Shown: positions 35,328 to 46,004 of the stretch, one piece after another | Layout: each line of letters starts with the position of its first letter | Position numbering within the stretch: position 1 is the first letter of the stretch | From: Pseudoalteromonas xiamenensis | GTDB lineage: Bacteria; Pseudomonadota; Gammaproteobacteria; Enterobacterales; Alteromonadaceae | Length of the DNA stretch: 64,000 bases | Reading direction: 5' to 3' | NCBI RefSeq assembly: GCF_030994125.1 | Contig: NZ_CP099917.1 | Span: 682,001 to 746,000, forward strand | Program-made: the position numbers and the translations under genes | Notes under the pieces: model-generated | Told to the model about the DNA's origin: nothing | What the model saw: only the letters and a program-made list of their open reading frames with translations | The model's database searches: none

Positions 35328-36200
35328 TTAATTAGCGTCTTGTCTGCAATCACTCCGAATGTGTAAATCACGCTGCGGGAATGGTATTTCGATTTCATAT
35401 TTTCTGAAACTATCGTCTATTGCCCAAAGGTAATCGGACATTAGACTTGTAGGATGCTTAACAAAATCAGGCTCAACCCAGACACCCAACGTAAAATTCA
35501 AACTACTGTCACCAAACCCCGTCATCCACACCTTTGGTTCTTTACCTTCAATATCAAGTGTGTATTTAACTTCTCGTGCCGCTTCGAGCACGGCTTGCCG
35601 AACAATCTCTTTATCACTGCCATAGGCAACACTGAATGGAATACGAAATCGACGTAAGTTGTCGCTCAATGTCCAGTTCGTCACCATACCTGAGGTCAGT
35701 GTTGCATTCGGGATCAGTACATCGATATTATCGTTCGTGCGGATTAGGGTAGCGCGCATTTGAATTTCTTTTACTTCGCCCACCATACCATCTGCCAATT
35801 CGATAAAGTCCCCTACTTTTAAACTTTTTTCGAGCAAAATCATAATGCCGGAAACAAAATTATTCACTAATCCCTGTAAACCAAGCCCAATACCAACACC
35901 TAAGGCACTTGCGACTAACGCAAGTTCGGTGAGCTTAATTCCAAGCGCAAGCAAGGAAATAAGAAAGCCCACAAACAAAATGATGTAATGAATAATTCGC
36001 CCAATCACGTAAATAGACGTGACCGTCATCATTCCTTTTCGATTAGCCAATCGTTTGAAAGCTCGCTGCGTCAGATTCGCAATCAAAAAGGTGATCAAAA
36101 GTGCCGCAAGGAAAGAAATCAACTCACCAACCAGTAGCGAATAGCTTCCAAACTTAAATATGGGTGTGTCTAAAACGAGATTGATATCGTGCATAGTCAT
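35328..36200 (-). CDS. MscS-family mechanosensitive channel
   Basis: A 290-residue inner-membrane channel of the small-conductance type, opening on membrane tension to release solutes. It has three N-terminal helices (LVGELISFLAALLITFLI; IIHYIILFVGFLISLLALGI; then the glycine/alanine-rich pore helix ALGVGIGLGLQGLVNNFVSG), a beta domain (KVGDFIELADGMVGEVKEIQ) and an alpha/beta C-terminus. Length is close to E. coli MscS (286). It may be transcribed with cysS, but a terminator separates them. Confidence 0.93.
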   Translation of the reverse strand: MTMHDINLVLDTPIFKFGSYSLLVGELISFLAALLITFLIANLTQRAFKRLANRKGMMTVTSIYVIGRIIHYIILFVGFLISLLALGIKLTELALVASALGVGIGLGLQGLVNNFVSGIMILLEKSLKVGDFIELADGMVGEVKEIQMRATLIRTNDNIDVLIPNATLTSGMVTNWTLSDNLRRFRIPFSVAYGSDKEIVRQAVLEAAREVKYTLDIEGKEPKVWMTGFGDSSLNFTLGVWVEPDFVKHPTSLMSDYLWAIDDSFRKYEIEIPFPQRDLHIRSDCRQDAN

Positions 36201-36224
36201 TTCTTATATTTAATTCATTTCACA

Positions 36225-36254
36225 AAAAAGCCGCGTTAGTTTCCTACGCGGCTT
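36225..36254 (-). terminator. Terminator of cysS
   Basis: AGCCGCG (36229-36235) and CGCGGCT (36247-36253) form a 7-bp stem with an 11-nt loop, followed on the minus strand by TTTTTTG. It lies shortly after the cysS stop. Confidence 0.85.
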
Positions 36255-36270
36255 AGTTCGAAAAGTATCG

Positions 36271-37650
36271 TTATGCTTTACGCCAGGTTGTTTTACCCGC
36301 ACTATCCTCGAGTACCACGCCCATTGCCGTTAATGCATCCCTCGCTGCGTCAGCCGCAGCCCAATCTTTATTTTCTCTCGCTGTTTTACGTGCTTCGATT
36401 AGTCCTTCGATTTTTGCCACTTCGTCAGCATCTTGCTCACCCTGTAAAAACGTTTCAGGGTCTTTTTGAGCAATACCTAGTACGCTCGCAAGCTTAACAA
36501 GTACATAGGCTAATTCCCCTGCCTTTGTTTTATCGCTGTCTTTCAGAATATTCAATTCTTTTGCAAGTTCAAAAATAATAGGGAGCGCTTCAGGCGTATT
36601 GAAGTCATCGTTCATTGCGGCTTCAAATCGAGCAACGTAATCGTTACTCAATAAATCAACTTCAACCAATTCCACACCGCGAAGGGCTGTATAAATTCGT
36701 TCAAGCGTTGCTCGCGCTTGTTCTAAATTCTCTTGAGAATAGTTCAACTGACTACGGTAATGGCCGTTAATTAAGAAATAACGAACCGTCTCAGCATCAA
36801 ATTCTTTCAAGACATCTCGAAGCGTAAAGAAGTTACCAAGCGATTTTGACATCTTCTCTTTGTTTACCTGCACCATTCCAGTATGGATCCAAGTGTTGAC
36901 ATATTGCCCGTTATTCGCGCAGCAAGATTGTGCAATTTCATTTTCATGGTGAGGGAATTGAAGATCCGAGCCGCCACCGTGAATATCAAAATGTTCACCT
37001 AAATGTTTTGAACTCATCGCACTACATTCAATGTGCCAACCCGGGCGGCCCTCACCCCATGGTGATTGCCATGAAGGCTCTCCTGCTTTCGCTTTTTTCC
37101 ACAGCACAAAATCTAACGGGTCGTCTTTACCTTCAGCCACTTCAACACGCGCACCAGCTTGCAGCATGTCCAAATCTTGCTGTGAAAGCTTGCCATAATG
37201 TTCAAAGGTCGATACATCAAAAAGCACATCACCATTTGTTGCAACATACGCATGGCCTTTGGTAATTAGGCGTTCGACCATGGCAATAATTTCATCCATG
37301 TGACCCGTTACCGTCGGCTCAATGTCCGCTCTTAGCATATTCAACGCATCAAAATCATCGTGCATTGCTTTTGTCATTCTAACTGTTAAATCATTAATCG
37401 CTTCATTGTTTTCATTCGCGCGCTTGATGATTTTATCGTCAACGTCTGTAATATTACGTACATAAGTGACGTCGTAACCAAGGTGGCGCAAATAGCGATT
37501 CATTACATCGAAAGAGACATACGTACGAGCATGGCCAACGTGGCAATAATCGTAAATGGTTATACCACACACATACATGTCTACTTTGCCCGGTTTTAAT
37601 GGCTTAAAGTCTTCTTTTTGACGTGTTAATGTGTTGTAAATTTGTAACAT
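36271..37650 (-). CDS. cysS: Cysteinyl-tRNA synthetase
   Basis: Class I aminoacyl-tRNA synthetase that charges tRNA-Cys. The 459-residue protein has a zinc site beginning with [10 protein letters not shown], the HIGH-type motif [13 protein letters not shown], further zinc ligands in WHIECSAMS and HHENEIAQS, and the KMSKS loop ([12 protein letters not shown]). Length matches E. coli CysS (461). Divergent from ppiB. Confidence 0.98.
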   Translation of the reverse strand: MLQIYNTLTRQKEDFKPLKPGKVDMYVCGITIYDYCHVGHARTYVSFDVMNRYLRHLGYDVTYVRNITDVDDKIIKRANENNEAINDLTVRMTKAMHDDFDALNMLRADIEPTVTGHMDEIIAMVERLITKGHAYVATNGDVLFDVSTFEHYGKLSQQDLDMLQAGARVEVAEGKDDPLDFVLWKKAKAGEPSWQSPWGEGRPGWHIECSAMSSKHLGEHFDIHGGGSDLQFPHHENEIAQSCCANNGQYVNTWIHTGMVQVNKEKMSKSLGNFFTLRDVLKEFDAETVRYFLINGHYRSQLNYSQENLEQARATLERIYTALRGVELVEVDLLSNDYVARFEAAMNDDFNTPEALPIIFELAKELNILKDSDKTKAGELAYVLVKLASVLGIAQKDPETFLQGEQDADEVAKIEGLIEARKTARENKDWAAADAARDALTAMGVVLEDSAGKTTWRKA

Positions 37651-37752
37651 CGAGTCTCTTTCCTAATTCAACATAGTTAGTCTTACATAATAATAACATC
37701 ATGCTGTGACACACTCTATACCAAAATGAGGTATATGGCGCGATTGGGTGTT

Positions 37753-37781
37753 TTGTACAATCCCTTAATGTGCTGTAAACT
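37753..37781 (+). promoter_or_regulatory. Probable sigma-70 promoter of ppiB
   Basis: TTGTAC (37753-37758) and TAAACT (37776-37781) are separated by 17 bp and lie about 40 bp upstream of the ppiB start. Confidence 0.55.
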
Positions 37782-37820
37782 ATAGACCTTTTAAACACAT
37801 TCATATTGAGTAGGAATATC

Positions 37821-38312
37821 ATGGTTGTTCTACACACCAATTACGGCGAAATCCGCCTAAACCTTTTTGCTGACAAAGCACCTGAAACTGTTGAAAACTT
37901 CCTTAATTACGCAAAATCAGGTTTTTACGACGGTACTATCTTCCACCGTGTAATTGACGGCTTCATGGTACAAGGCGGTGGTTTTGAGCCTGGTATGACT
38001 CAAAAGTCAGTACAAGCACCTATCAAAAACGAAGCGAATAACGGCGTTAGCAATTCGGTTGGCACGATTGCAATGGCGCGTACGCCAGATCCACATTCAG
38101 CGACAGCACAATTCTTTATCAACGTGAACAACAATACGTTTTTGAACTTCTCAAGCGAAACATCACAAGGTTGGGGTTACTGCGTATTCGGTGAAGTAGC
38201 TGACGGCATGGAAATTGTAAATAAAATCAAAGCAGTTGCGACTGGTTCTCACGGTTTCCACCAAGACGTTCCGTTAGAAGACGTAATCATTGAAAAAGTA
38301 ACGGTAGAATAA
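37821..38312 (+). CDS. ppiB: Peptidyl-prolyl cis-trans isomerase B (cyclophilin)
   Basis: Cytoplasmic cyclophilin that isomerises peptidyl-prolyl bonds. The 163-residue protein has the family core [20 protein letters not shown] and [19 protein letters not shown] chose ATG at 37821, with AGTAGGAA upstream, because it matches family starts; an in-frame ATG at 37806 adds five residues. It is divergent from cysS, as in E. coli. Confidence 0.96.
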   Translation: MVVLHTNYGEIRLNLFADKAPETVENFLNYAKSGFYDGTIFHRVIDGFMVQGGGFEPGMTQKSVQAPIKNEANNGVSNSVGTIAMARTPDPHSATAQFFINVNNNTFLNFSSETSQGWGYCVFGEVADGMEIVNKIKAVATGSHGFHQDVPLEDVIIEKVTVE

Positions 38313-38323
38313 TCTATCGCCAC

Positions 38324-38352
38324 GGGCAGGGTTACCTGCCCATGTTTTTGTT
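38324..38352 (+). terminator. Terminator of ppiB
   Basis: GGGCAGG (38324-38330) and CCTGCCC (38335-38341) with a 4-nt loop are followed by ATGTTTTTGTTTT. The T-rich tail overlaps the upstream candidate start of lpxH, which helps decide that start. Confidence 0.75.
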
Positions 38353-38362
38353 TTGGGACTTT

Positions 38363-39091
38363 ATGCGTCAAACTTATTTCATCTCCGATTTACATCTGTC
38401 TGAAAATCGCCCTGATATTCTTCATGCCTTCTACCAATTTCTCGATAGTCATATGACATCCAATGTCGATGCTTTGTACATCCTTGGCGACTTTTTTGAA
38501 GTGTGGGTTGGTGATGACTATGAAACACCATTTACTATAGAGATTGCGGAAAAGCTGAATCAACTCGCGGAAAAAAACATTAACGTGTATTTCGTACATG
38601 GTAATCGTGATTTCCTTGTTGGCAAACGCTTCGCCGCTAGTGCCAGCATTGCCCTATTACCAGAACAATCTGTAATTGATTTGTACGGTACTCCCACGGT
38701 GATATTGCACGGCGATGAAATGTGCACTCAGGACGAAGCATACCAAGCATTCCGACGCAAAAGTCGCGGTTGGTGGTGGCCTCGTTTAATGTTAGCCATG
38801 CCGCTTTGGTATCGAAAACGCGTTGCTCGACAGGCACGAGAAAAGAGCAAACTAAGTCAAATGGACAAACCCCCAGAGGTTTTGGATGTGACGCAAGATG
38901 CCGTCACCAAGATGTTTGAAAGATTCGCAGTCAAAGACATGATACACGGCCATACACACCGACCCAATATACATAAAAACGAAGTATTTGGTTCAACGCG
39001 CACTGTATTAGGTGATTGGTATACACAATCAAGCTACATTGTCGCCAATGAAAATGGGTTGAGTTTGCACTGTGATCCATTTGCTAAATGA
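38363..39091 (+). CDS. lpxH: UDP-2,3-diacylglucosamine diphosphatase LpxH
   Basis: Lipid A enzyme that hydrolyses UDP-2,3-diacylglucosamine to lipid X. The 242-residue metallophosphoesterase has the metal motifs YFISDLHLS, LGDFFEVWVGDD, VHGNRDFLVG, LHGDEM and HGHTHRPN. I chose ATG at 38363 because it matches family starts and because the earlier ATG at 38342 falls in the U-rich tail of the ppiB terminator. It lies directly after ppiB, as in E. coli. Confidence 0.95.
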   Translation: MRQTYFISDLHLSENRPDILHAFYQFLDSHMTSNVDALYILGDFFEVWVGDDYETPFTIEIAEKLNQLAEKNINVYFVHGNRDFLVGKRFAASASIALLPEQSVIDLYGTPTVILHGDEMCTQDEAYQAFRRKSRGWWWPRLMLAMPLWYRKRVARQAREKSKLSQMDKPPEVLDVTQDAVTKMFERFAVKDMIHGHTHRPNIHKNEVFGSTRTVLGDWYTQSSYIVANENGLSLHCDPFAK

Positions 39092-39097
39092 AGTTAG

Positions 39098-39132
39098 TTG
39101 CACGTATTGATCAACAAGGCTAATACGTGCAA
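39098..39132. terminator. Hairpin without U-tract between lpxH and miaE
   Basis: TTGCACGTATT (39098-39108) and AATACGTGCAA (39122-39132) are perfect 11-bp arms with a 13-nt loop. It lies in the 44-bp gap between convergent genes, 3 nt before the miaE stop, and may end or stabilise both transcripts. Confidence 0.55.
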
Positions 39133-39135
39133 ACA

Positions 39136-39909
39136 TCACCCAGCTTTTCGAGGATTACCACTGTGAAACTTAAAATCCTCATCAAACGCAGCGATTAATT
39201 CCGCTTCGACCTGCCCAAAAAACGCAACTCGTTCAGAAATATCACAACCAGCAATTTCTTCCGCAAGCGTCAAATAATCCTGATAGTGACGCGCTTCAGA
39301 GCGAAGTAATGATACATAGAACTCACCCAGCGCTTTATCTACATGCGGCGCGAGTTTAGCGAAACGTTCACACGACCGAGCTTCGATGTACGCCCCAACA
39401 ATGAGTTTATCAATCAGAGTGTTGGGTTCGTGTGTCGTCACATGACGTAACATGCCTTTGGCATAACGGCTTGATGTAATGTTTTCATAGGGAATGTTAT
39501 TATCAGACATAATTTCAAGCACTTGATAAAAATGATGCAATTCCTCTTTAATGAGCAATACCATTTTATCGATGAGATCTTGTCCGTATGGTGACCCTGA
39601 TTTTGGCAGCATCGCCTTCGTTAAGTTATTGAACTTACTTAATTCGCGCCATTCACCTTCTTTACGGTAAGTGTAATCTTCAAATGGCTTTAACCAAGTC
39701 AACAGTGCATCGGCGCTCGCGCCGTCTACTGCGTATTTTCGGATTAAATACATAGCCGATTGAGCTGCTTTCAACTCGCAGACTAAGTGATCGGTAAGAA
39801 TAACAGCCAAATTCTCAGGCTTTTTGGCTTCTTCAACCCACTCATCCGGCGTAGAACACTGTAAAAACGCGTTAATTGGGGCGAGTAATTCGCTGTATTT
39901 CTCTAGCAT
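39136..39909 (-). CDS. miaE: tRNA-(ms2io6A37) hydroxylase MiaE
   Basis: Non-haem di-iron oxygenase that hydroxylates the ms2i6A37 modification of tRNA. The 257-residue helical protein carries di-iron motifs KEELHHFYQVLEIM and LRSEARHYQDYLTL, with an N-terminal CELKAAQSAM. It is absent from E. coli but frequent in Salmonella, Pseudomonas and Alteromonadales. Single gene, convergent with lpxH. Confidence 0.93.
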   Translation of the reverse strand: MLEKYSELLAPINAFLQCSTPDEWVEEAKKPENLAVILTDHLVCELKAAQSAMYLIRKYAVDGASADALLTWLKPFEDYTYRKEGEWRELSKFNNLTKAMLPKSGSPYGQDLIDKMVLLIKEELHHFYQVLEIMSDNNIPYENITSSRYAKGMLRHVTTHEPNTLIDKLIVGAYIEARSCERFAKLAPHVDKALGEFYVSLLRSEARHYQDYLTLAEEIAGCDISERVAFFGQVEAELIAAFDEDFKFHSGNPRKAG

Positions 39910-40085
39910 GGCTTTACACTTTCATTCAAAACTGACGCCATTTTACCACAAGGCATCCCTGTGCACAGCACACAGGCTGATTTGCATTCTCGAAATCAAT
40001 GGCTTTCGTTTTGTTACATATTCTCATTGATACGACAAAATAAGATTAGATAAAAGTCTACTTTACAACCTTCTTTTACCATTTC

Positions 40086-40114
40086 TTGACAAAAAATGAA
40101 CGGTAGCTCATACC
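40086..40114 (+). promoter_or_regulatory. Possible promoter of the Yip1-family gene
   Basis: A perfect -35 TTGACA (40086-40091) is followed after 17-18 bp by CATACCT, a poor -10. It lies about 50-75 bp upstream of the start at 40164, in an otherwise featureless 254-bp gap after miaE. Confidence 0.35.
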
Positions 40115-40163
40115 TAATTTAAGCTGTACAAAAAAAGGCAGCGAACCATTTAAGGGGCTAACT

Positions 40164-40763
40164 ATGATATTAAACCATCTGTGGGGCTTATACGCTCATC
40201 CATTAGAAGAATGGCAAACTATCGATAACCGTCATGAGAACGTAAAATATAGTTTGTCGCACATTGCTTTAATCGCGCTAATTCCAAGCCTTATGGGCTA
40301 TTATTCCTCTGTTTATTTGGGCTGGAGCATCGGTACTGGTGACAATGTCTACCTGACGCATGAAAGCGCTGTGCTCATCGGCGTCGCCATGTACTGCGCT
40401 TTAATCCTAGGGGTGTTTGCACTCGCTTATCTTGCCCATTGGATGGCAGTAACGTTCGGTGCGAAACCTACCTTTACTCAAACGCTTGAATTGGCGGCCT
40501 ACACCGCAACGCCAATGTTTATGTCTGCGTTTGCGTCTTTCTATCCTGAATTGTGGTTTGTGGCGTGTGTCGGCATGGTTGCACTCGCCTACTCTGTTTA
40601 TTTACTGTACACCGGAGTCCCAATTTTAATGCATATTCCAGAAGAACGAGGCTTTATTTACGCGAGCTCGGTAGTAACGTGTGGTCTTATCCTTCTTGTC
40701 ATTATCCTCGCTGCCACAGCAATTTTGTGGACCAACGGCATCATTTCTCCAACGTTTACATGA
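40164..40763 (+). CDS. Yip1-family inner-membrane protein
   Basis: A 199-residue protein of the Yip1 (PF04893) type, with the N-terminal NHLWGLYAHPLEEW and five hydrophobic segments (HIALIALIPSLMGYYSSVYL; VAMYCALILGVFALAYLAHW; FMSAFASFYPELWFVACVGM; LAYSVYLLYTGVPIL; VTCGLILLVIILAATAILW). Bacterial members have no well-defined function. It stands alone between miaE and a bidirectional terminator. Confidence 0.8.
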   Translation: MILNHLWGLYAHPLEEWQTIDNRHENVKYSLSHIALIALIPSLMGYYSSVYLGWSIGTGDNVYLTHESAVLIGVAMYCALILGVFALAYLAHWMAVTFGAKPTFTQTLELAAYTATPMFMSAFASFYPELWFVACVGMVALAYSVYLLYTGVPILMHIPEERGFIYASSVVTCGLILLVIILAATAILWTNGIISPTFT

Positions 40764-40787
40764 TTTGAGCATGAAGTCCTTAGCAAA

Positions 40788-40816
40788 CAAAAAGGAGCGC
40801 TAGCGCTCCTTTTTTC
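40788..40816. terminator. Bidirectional terminator between the Yip1 gene and purF
   Basis: A perfect palindrome, AAAAAGGAGCGC followed by its complement GCGCTCCTTTTT around TA, serves two convergent genes. Confidence 0.9.
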
Positions 40817-40839
40817 TATTCACAAATCCGCTTGCGCGA

Positions 40840-42366
40840 TTAGTCATTTGAACCCGTTTCTTGATTATGGAGTTCAAGTCCCGCTGACATGGCCATATCA
40901 CGAGATGACTTTGCTTTATCATTTCGCTGTGCATCTATACGGTTAAGATAGGTTTGATCTATGTCGCCCGTGATGTACTTACCGTCGAAAACCGCCGTTT
41001 CAAACGCCGTAACTTCAGGGTTTTCTTGACCTACTGCGGCGATTAAATCGTTAAGTGACTGGTAAATAAGACCATCTGCACCAATGTATGCATTGATGTC
41101 TTCTACTTCACGCCCATGAGCAATTAACTCAGTGGCCGAAGGCATATCAATACCGTATACGTTAGGGAAACGTACTTCTGGTGCAGCTGATGCAAAATAC
41201 ACTTTCTTAGCACCTGCTTCACGCGCCATTTCAACGATTTGAGCAGACGTTGTACCACGTACAATTGAATCATCGACTAGGAGTACATTTTTACCTTTAA
41301 ACTCACGGTCAATTGCGTTCAATTTACGACGTACTGACTTTTTACGTAGTTCTTGACCTGGCATGATAAACGTACGGCCGATGTAACGGTTTTTTACGAA
41401 ACCTTGACGATACGGAAGCTGTAGCACAGACGCTATTTCAAGTGCGATATCACATGACGTCTCAGGGATTGGAATAACCACATCGATGTCTTTATCGCCC
41501 CATTCACGTGCAATTTTTTCACCAAGCTTGGTCCCCATGTTTACGCGTGTTGCGTAGACCGACATCTTGTCGATAACAGAATCTGGACGTGCAAAGTAAA
41601 CGAATTCAAAAATACATGGCGCCAATTTTGTTTTTTCAGCACACATTTGAGTAAACAATTCGCCATCTTCCGTTACGTAAATTGCTTCACCTGGCGCAAC
41701 ATCACGAATGAACTCGAAACCATCGGTTTGCAGTGCAACACTTTCTGACGCAAACATGTACTCGACACCGCGTTCAGTTTCACGCTTACCAAACACCAGT
41801 GGACGAATACCATGTGGATCACGAAACGCAAGCATACCGTGACCAATGATCATTGCAATGCTTGCATAGCCACCCGACACTAGGCCATTAACCGCTGAGA
41901 TAGCTTTAAAAATATCTTCAGCTTCATAACGTAGCTTGTCAATTTTACTCAGTTCATGAGCCAAAATATTTAGTAGGATTTCAGAATCTGAAGTCGTGTT
42001 TACATGGCGACGCGCTTGGGTAAACAGAAGCTCTTTGAGCTGCTCTGCATTGGTTAAGTTACCATTGTGCGCAAGTGCAATACCAAAAGGCGAGTTAACG
42101 TAGAAAGGCTGTGCTTCTGCAGAGCTTGATGAACCAGCGGTTGGGTAACGGACATGGCCAATACCAATATTACCTTCTAAGCGCTTCATATGACGCGTAT
42201 GGAAAACGTCTTTTACCAAGCCGTTGTCTTTGCGCAAACTAAATGTATTGTTGTTAATGGTAATGATGCCAGCTGCATCTTGGCCGCGATGTTGCAAAAC
42301 AGTTAAGCCGTCATAAATCGCCTGATTAACTGGCGTCTTTCCGACTATCCCAACGATACCACACAT
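40840..42366 (-). CDS. purF: Amidophosphoribosyltransferase
   Basis: First committed enzyme of purine synthesis: PRPP plus glutamine to phosphoribosylamine. The 508-residue protein has the N-terminal nucleophile Cys2 ([13 protein letters not shown]), [12 protein letters not shown] of the glutaminase domain and the PRPP loop [17 protein letters not shown]. It follows cvpA by 18 bp, as in the cvpA-purF operon. I see no good PurR box upstream of cvpA. Confidence 0.98.
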   Translation of the reverse strand: MCGIVGIVGKTPVNQAIYDGLTVLQHRGQDAAGIITINNNTFSLRKDNGLVKDVFHTRHMKRLEGNIGIGHVRYPTAGSSSSAEAQPFYVNSPFGIALAHNGNLTNAEQLKELLFTQARRHVNTTSDSEILLNILAHELSKIDKLRYEAEDIFKAISAVNGLVSGGYASIAMIIGHGMLAFRDPHGIRPLVFGKRETERGVEYMFASESVALQTDGFEFIRDVAPGEAIYVTEDGELFTQMCAEKTKLAPCIFEFVYFARPDSVIDKMSVYATRVNMGTKLGEKIAREWGDKDIDVVIPIPETSCDIALEIASVLQLPYRQGFVKNRYIGRTFIMPGQELRKKSVRRKLNAIDREFKGKNVLLVDDSIVRGTTSAQIVEMAREAGAKKVYFASAAPEVRFPNVYGIDMPSATELIAHGREVEDINAYIGADGLIYQSLNDLIAAVGQENPEVTAFETAVFDGKYITGDIDQTYLNRIDAQRNDKAKSSRDMAMSAGLELHNQETGSND

Positions 42367-42384
42367 TAAATATTTCCTCGCCGA

Positions 42385-42879
42385 TTAACGGTTTACTGAA
42401 TTTAAAAAGCTTGAATTGCCTTCCAGATAGGAGAAGAACCACTCAACAACAAATCCAAATTCAGGGATTAACTTAGATGACGTCCACCAAGTTGTAGATG
42501 GGGCATTGGTAAACGCATCAAGGAAGAATAGTAAGGCGCTAACGACCAACACACCTCTGAGTGCACCGAATACTAAACCGAAAACTCGGTCTGTACCGGA
42601 CAATCCTGTTCGTTGAACAAGTTCGCCAAGAACAAAATTGATAAACCCACCTAACAGGATAGTCGCAATAAATAGTATGGCAATTGCGGCAGCATTTCTT
42701 AAAAGGGGTTCTGAAATGAATGTTAGGAAGGTAGAAAGATATTGATAGAACATGCTGGAGATGAAAAAGGCGCCGACCCAAACGGTCAACGACATGGCTT
42801 CTTTTACGAAACCGCGGATTAATCCAAAGAAAGTGGACAATCCTATTAAACCGAGTATGGCGTAATCAACCCAGAGCAT
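42385..42879 (-). CDS. cvpA: Colicin V production family protein CvpA
   Basis: A 164-residue inner-membrane protein with four helices. The start at ATG 42879 gives [20 protein letters not shown], aligned with the family; an upstream TTG adds three residues. It has [16 protein letters not shown] and [20 protein letters not shown], typical of CvpA. Required for colicin V production and for biofilm or bile tolerance in some species. Coupled to purF. Confidence 0.93.
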   Translation of the reverse strand: MLWVDYAILGLIGLSTFFGLIRGFVKEAMSLTVWVGAFFISSMFYQYLSTFLTFISEPLLRNAAAIAILFIATILLGGFINFVLGELVQRTGLSGTDRVFGLVFGALRGVLVVSALLFFLDAFTNAPSTTWWTSSKLIPEFGFVVEWFFSYLEGNSSFLNSVNR

Positions 42880-42940
42880 AATTACCAATAAGTCGTAAAT
42901 TTGGGGCGCATTCTATAAGACCGACACGATAAATGCCAGA

Positions 42941-43618
42941 TCATTTTGTTGGTTCAAACTCAGTCAAGCGACCGTTTAACTTAGTCAACTTTTTAAGTTC
43001 CAACAACTTACCTTCTAATGCTGCTTTATTTGTTGTCGGGCCTACAAACACTTTTGTTAATGTTCCATTAGGCGTTTTAACCGGACGGGTAAATGTATCA
43101 AAACCTGCTTTTTTTAACTTCTCAACTAGCGCGTCTACGTTTGCTTTGTGCGAGAAACTACCAAGTTGAATGACGTACGCCGTTTTATCTAGATTTGGAT
43201 TACGTTTTTTCGCCACAGCCGTTACTTCTACAACCGGCTTTTCAATTTTTGCTGCTTCCGTTTTAACAATAGGCTGTTCTGCCATTTCTACATTGTCGTG
43301 CTTAGGTTCAGTTGAAGACGGACTATTCGTTTCAATTGCACTTGCTTCCTCAGCCAATGCAGCTTGATAAGAGGCATTATCTTCGTCCAATGCCTGCTCA
43401 TTTTCAATGACATCTTCAGATGGACGCTCAGCAACATCAACTTTGGCATTAACTTCGGCTTGTAAATCAATCGTGGTGAATTCAGGACGCTCTGGGATAG
43501 TAGGAAACGACTCTTTGTGATGAACTTTCTCGCCATCCAAAATATTTGGAATAAAAACGATTGCTGCTACTACAACAATACTCGTCCCTACTAATCGGTT
43601 TACAAACGACGAATTCAC
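42941..43618 (-). CDS. dedD: SPOR-domain cell-division protein DedD
   Basis: Septal protein binding denuded peptidoglycan. The 225-residue protein has an N-terminal membrane anchor (LVGTSIVVVAAIVFIPNILD), an acidic linker rich in Glu, Ala and Ser, and a C-terminal SPOR domain (AYVIQLGSFSHKANVDALVE and PNGTLTKVFVGPTTNKAALE). It follows folC by 14 bp, as in E. coli. Confidence 0.95.
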   Translation of the reverse strand: MNSSFVNRLVGTSIVVVAAIVFIPNILDGEKVHHKESFPTIPERPEFTTIDLQAEVNAKVDVAERPSEDVIENEQALDEDNASYQAALAEEASAIETNSPSSTEPKHDNVEMAEQPIVKTEAAKIEKPVVEVTAVAKKRNPNLDKTAYVIQLGSFSHKANVDALVEKLKKAGFDTFTRPVKTPNGTLTKVFVGPTTNKAALEGKLLELKKLTKLNGRLTEFEPTK

Positions 43619-43632
43619 CTACTTTCCTCTTT

Positions 43633-44892
43633 TTACTGCCAATACTCGATAGCTTCTGCCACCGTATAAAATGACCCAAATACGATAAGAAGCTCATCAT
43701 TATTCATCGTTGGAAGAATATTCTTCAAAGCATCTGTAACACTGTCGGCTTCCGACACGGTCCGACTTGTGTGCTCCTGCACCAAATCAGCCAATACTTT
43801 TGCAGGCTCAGTTCTTGGCCCTTCCAGTTTAGCTACGGTCCAACGATTGACGACATCAACTAATGGTAAAATAGCGTTAGTTTTGTCTTTGTCGGAAAGC
43901 ATAGCGACTAATGCGTGGATTTTAAAGCCTTTGTTTGAAAACTCTCGAAGCTTTCCAGCAAGATAACGTGCAGATTCCGGGTTATGCGCAACATCCGTAT
44001 AAACCAACGGTTGTTCACTCAAACGTTGAAATCGCCCTTCTACCTGCAATTCTTTCAGCACTCGTCGTGATGTTGCTTCGTCAGGCAACAATCCTAGCGT
44101 CGCTAGCACCGTAAACGCCGTTGCAGCGTTTTGCGCAGGAATAGCTGGGAGGTCAAATTCCCAAGCCTGCGTTAGATACGTCCAAATAAACGACGATTCT
44201 TTTTGAATAAATTCGAAATCCGTACCACTCAGGATCAGGTCAGCTTGTATTTCATTGCCATAATCAGTCACCGTGAGAGGTATGTTTAAATCCCCGACAA
44301 TCGCTGGGATCCCTTTTCTAAAAATGCCCGCCTTTTCGTAACCTACTTTTTCTCGAGTATCCCCAAGAAAATCTTTATGGTCTAAATCAATCGTCGTAAT
44401 AACGGTCGCAAATGGATTAACAATATTAGTGGCATCAAAACGTCCACCCAACCCTACCTCAAGGACAACATAATCAACAGCAAAACGCTTAAAGATAGAC
44501 AACCCACCTAACGTTCCATATTCAAAATAGGACAAAGATATCTCGCCTCGGCCTTGTTCGATTTCGTTGAATGCGTCAATGTGGTATTGGTCGTCTAACT
44601 CTTGACCATTGATGCGTACTCGCTCATTGTAGCGAACCAAATGCGGAGATGCATACGTACCAACAGAATAGCCTTGTTCCAGTAAAAGCGCTTCAAGTAA
44701 ACGACACGTTGTTCCTTTACCATTTGTTCCAGCGACAAGAATGATTTTACTCGGTGAATCAATATAGCCCAGTGACTGTGCAACTTTCGCTACACGTTCG
44801 AGACCCATATCAATGGTTTTAGGATGAATTCGTTCTAAATAAGAAAGCCAATCTTGCAATGAAGAAGATTGGCTTGGAATTGAATTTAACAT
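43633..44892 (-). CDS. folC: Folylpolyglutamate / dihydrofolate synthase
   Basis: Adds glutamate to dihydropteroate and tetrahydrofolates. The 419-residue Mur-ligase-fold protein has the P-loop VAGTNGKGTTCR, SPHLVRYNERVRI, VLEVGLGGRFDATN and the Mur-type DVAHNPES. Between accD and dedD as in E. coli. Confidence 0.97.
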   Translation of the reverse strand: MLNSIPSQSSSLQDWLSYLERIHPKTIDMGLERVAKVAQSLGYIDSPSKIILVAGTNGKGTTCRLLEALLLEQGYSVGTYASPHLVRYNERVRINGQELDDQYHIDAFNEIEQGRGEISLSYFEYGTLGGLSIFKRFAVDYVVLEVGLGGRFDATNIVNPFATVITTIDLDHKDFLGDTREKVGYEKAGIFRKGIPAIVGDLNIPLTVTDYGNEIQADLILSGTDFEFIQKESSFIWTYLTQAWEFDLPAIPAQNAATAFTVLATLGLLPDEATSRRVLKELQVEGRFQRLSEQPLVYTDVAHNPESARYLAGKLREFSNKGFKIHALVAMLSDKDKTNAILPLVDVVNRWTVAKLEGPRTEPAKVLADLVQEHTSRTVSEADSVTDALKNILPTMNNDELLIVFGSFYTVAEAIEYWQ

Positions 44893-44918
44893 ATCAGCAC
44901 AAAGCTTCCGTAAAAAAT

Positions 44919-45794
44919 TTACGCTACTCTATGCTCTTGTTCTGTAGAAGGCAAGTTCATGAACTTTGCAATGATGCGAGCAAGGTTATCACGCATTTCG
45001 CGACGGTCAATAATCATGTCGATTGCGCCGTGTTCCAATAAGAATTCACTACGCTGGAAGCCTTCAGGCAATTTTTCACGTACGGTTTGTTCGATAACAC
45101 GAGGGCCCGCAAAGCCGATAAGTGCTTTTGGTTCCGCAACGTTGATATCACCAAGCATAGCTAACGATGCTGATACACCACCCATTGTTGGGTCAGTCAG
45201 TACTGAAATGAACGGTAAACCACGCTCACTCATTTTTGCCAACGCAGCGCTGGTTTTCGCCATTTGCATGAGCGACATAAGCGCTTCTTGCATACGAGCA
45301 CCACCTGACGCAGAAAAACAAATCAACGGCATGTTATGCTCAAGACATTCATTTACGGCATCAACGAAACGAGCACCAACTACTGATGCCATTGAACCAC
45401 CCATGAAGTTAAATTCAAAGGCCACGGCTGCAACAGGGATACCTTTCAGGCTACCTTTCATTGCAACAAGCGCGTCTTTCTCACCACTGACTTTTTGAGC
45501 TTGAACAATACGATCTGAATACTTTTTAGAGTCTTTAAACTTCAGCACGTCTTGTGGTTCATGTTGTACACCAAGTTCTTGGCGGCCCGCATCGTCCAAG
45601 AAATACTCAAGACGCTTACGACCACTTAAACGCATGTGATGATCACACTTTGGGCAAACATTTAACGCTTTTTCAAGCTCTGCTTTGTATAGGATTGCAT
45701 CACAATCACCACACTTAGCCCAAACACCTTCCGGGATCTCTTTCTTTGTCGATGACTTTGAAGTCTTAGGTAAGATCTTTTCTAACCAACTCAT
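44919..45794 (-). CDS. accD: Acetyl-CoA carboxylase carboxyltransferase subunit beta
   Basis: Transfers carboxyl from carboxybiotin to acetyl-CoA in fatty acid synthesis. The 291-residue product begins [15 protein letters not shown] and has a zinc ribbon (CGDCDAIL and CPKCDHHM) and the carboxyltransferase core [17 protein letters not shown]. The start at 45794 is chosen by family alignment and a GAGAG site; a frame 63 nt longer is unlikely. Confidence 0.97.
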   Translation of the reverse strand: MSWLEKILPKTSKSSTKKEIPEGVWAKCGDCDAILYKAELEKALNVCPKCDHHMRLSGRKRLEYFLDDAGRQELGVQHEPQDVLKFKDSKKYSDRIVQAQKVSGEKDALVAMKGSLKGIPVAAVAFEFNFMGGSMASVVGARFVDAVNECLEHNMPLICFSASGGARMQEALMSLMQMAKTSAALAKMSERGLPFISVLTDPTMGGVSASLAMLGDINVAEPKALIGFAGPRVIEQTVREKLPEGFQRSEFLLEHGAIDMIIDRREMRDNLARIIAKFMNLPSTEQEHRVA

Positions 45795-46004
45795 TTGCAA
45801 CTCTCTCGTGCTTAAATCTGTGTCAAGGTCTACATACAGCAGACAAACTGCAGCCATTAAATCATGGATTTACTTCAGTTAATAGAAAAAACTGGTCGGT
45901 TTAGTATGGCTAGACTCCGCGTTTACTCGCATCTCTCCTTTACTGCGGAGAATCAACGCAATGTGTGTTATTACTGCACCGATAAATTCACATTCACCAA
46001 CAAC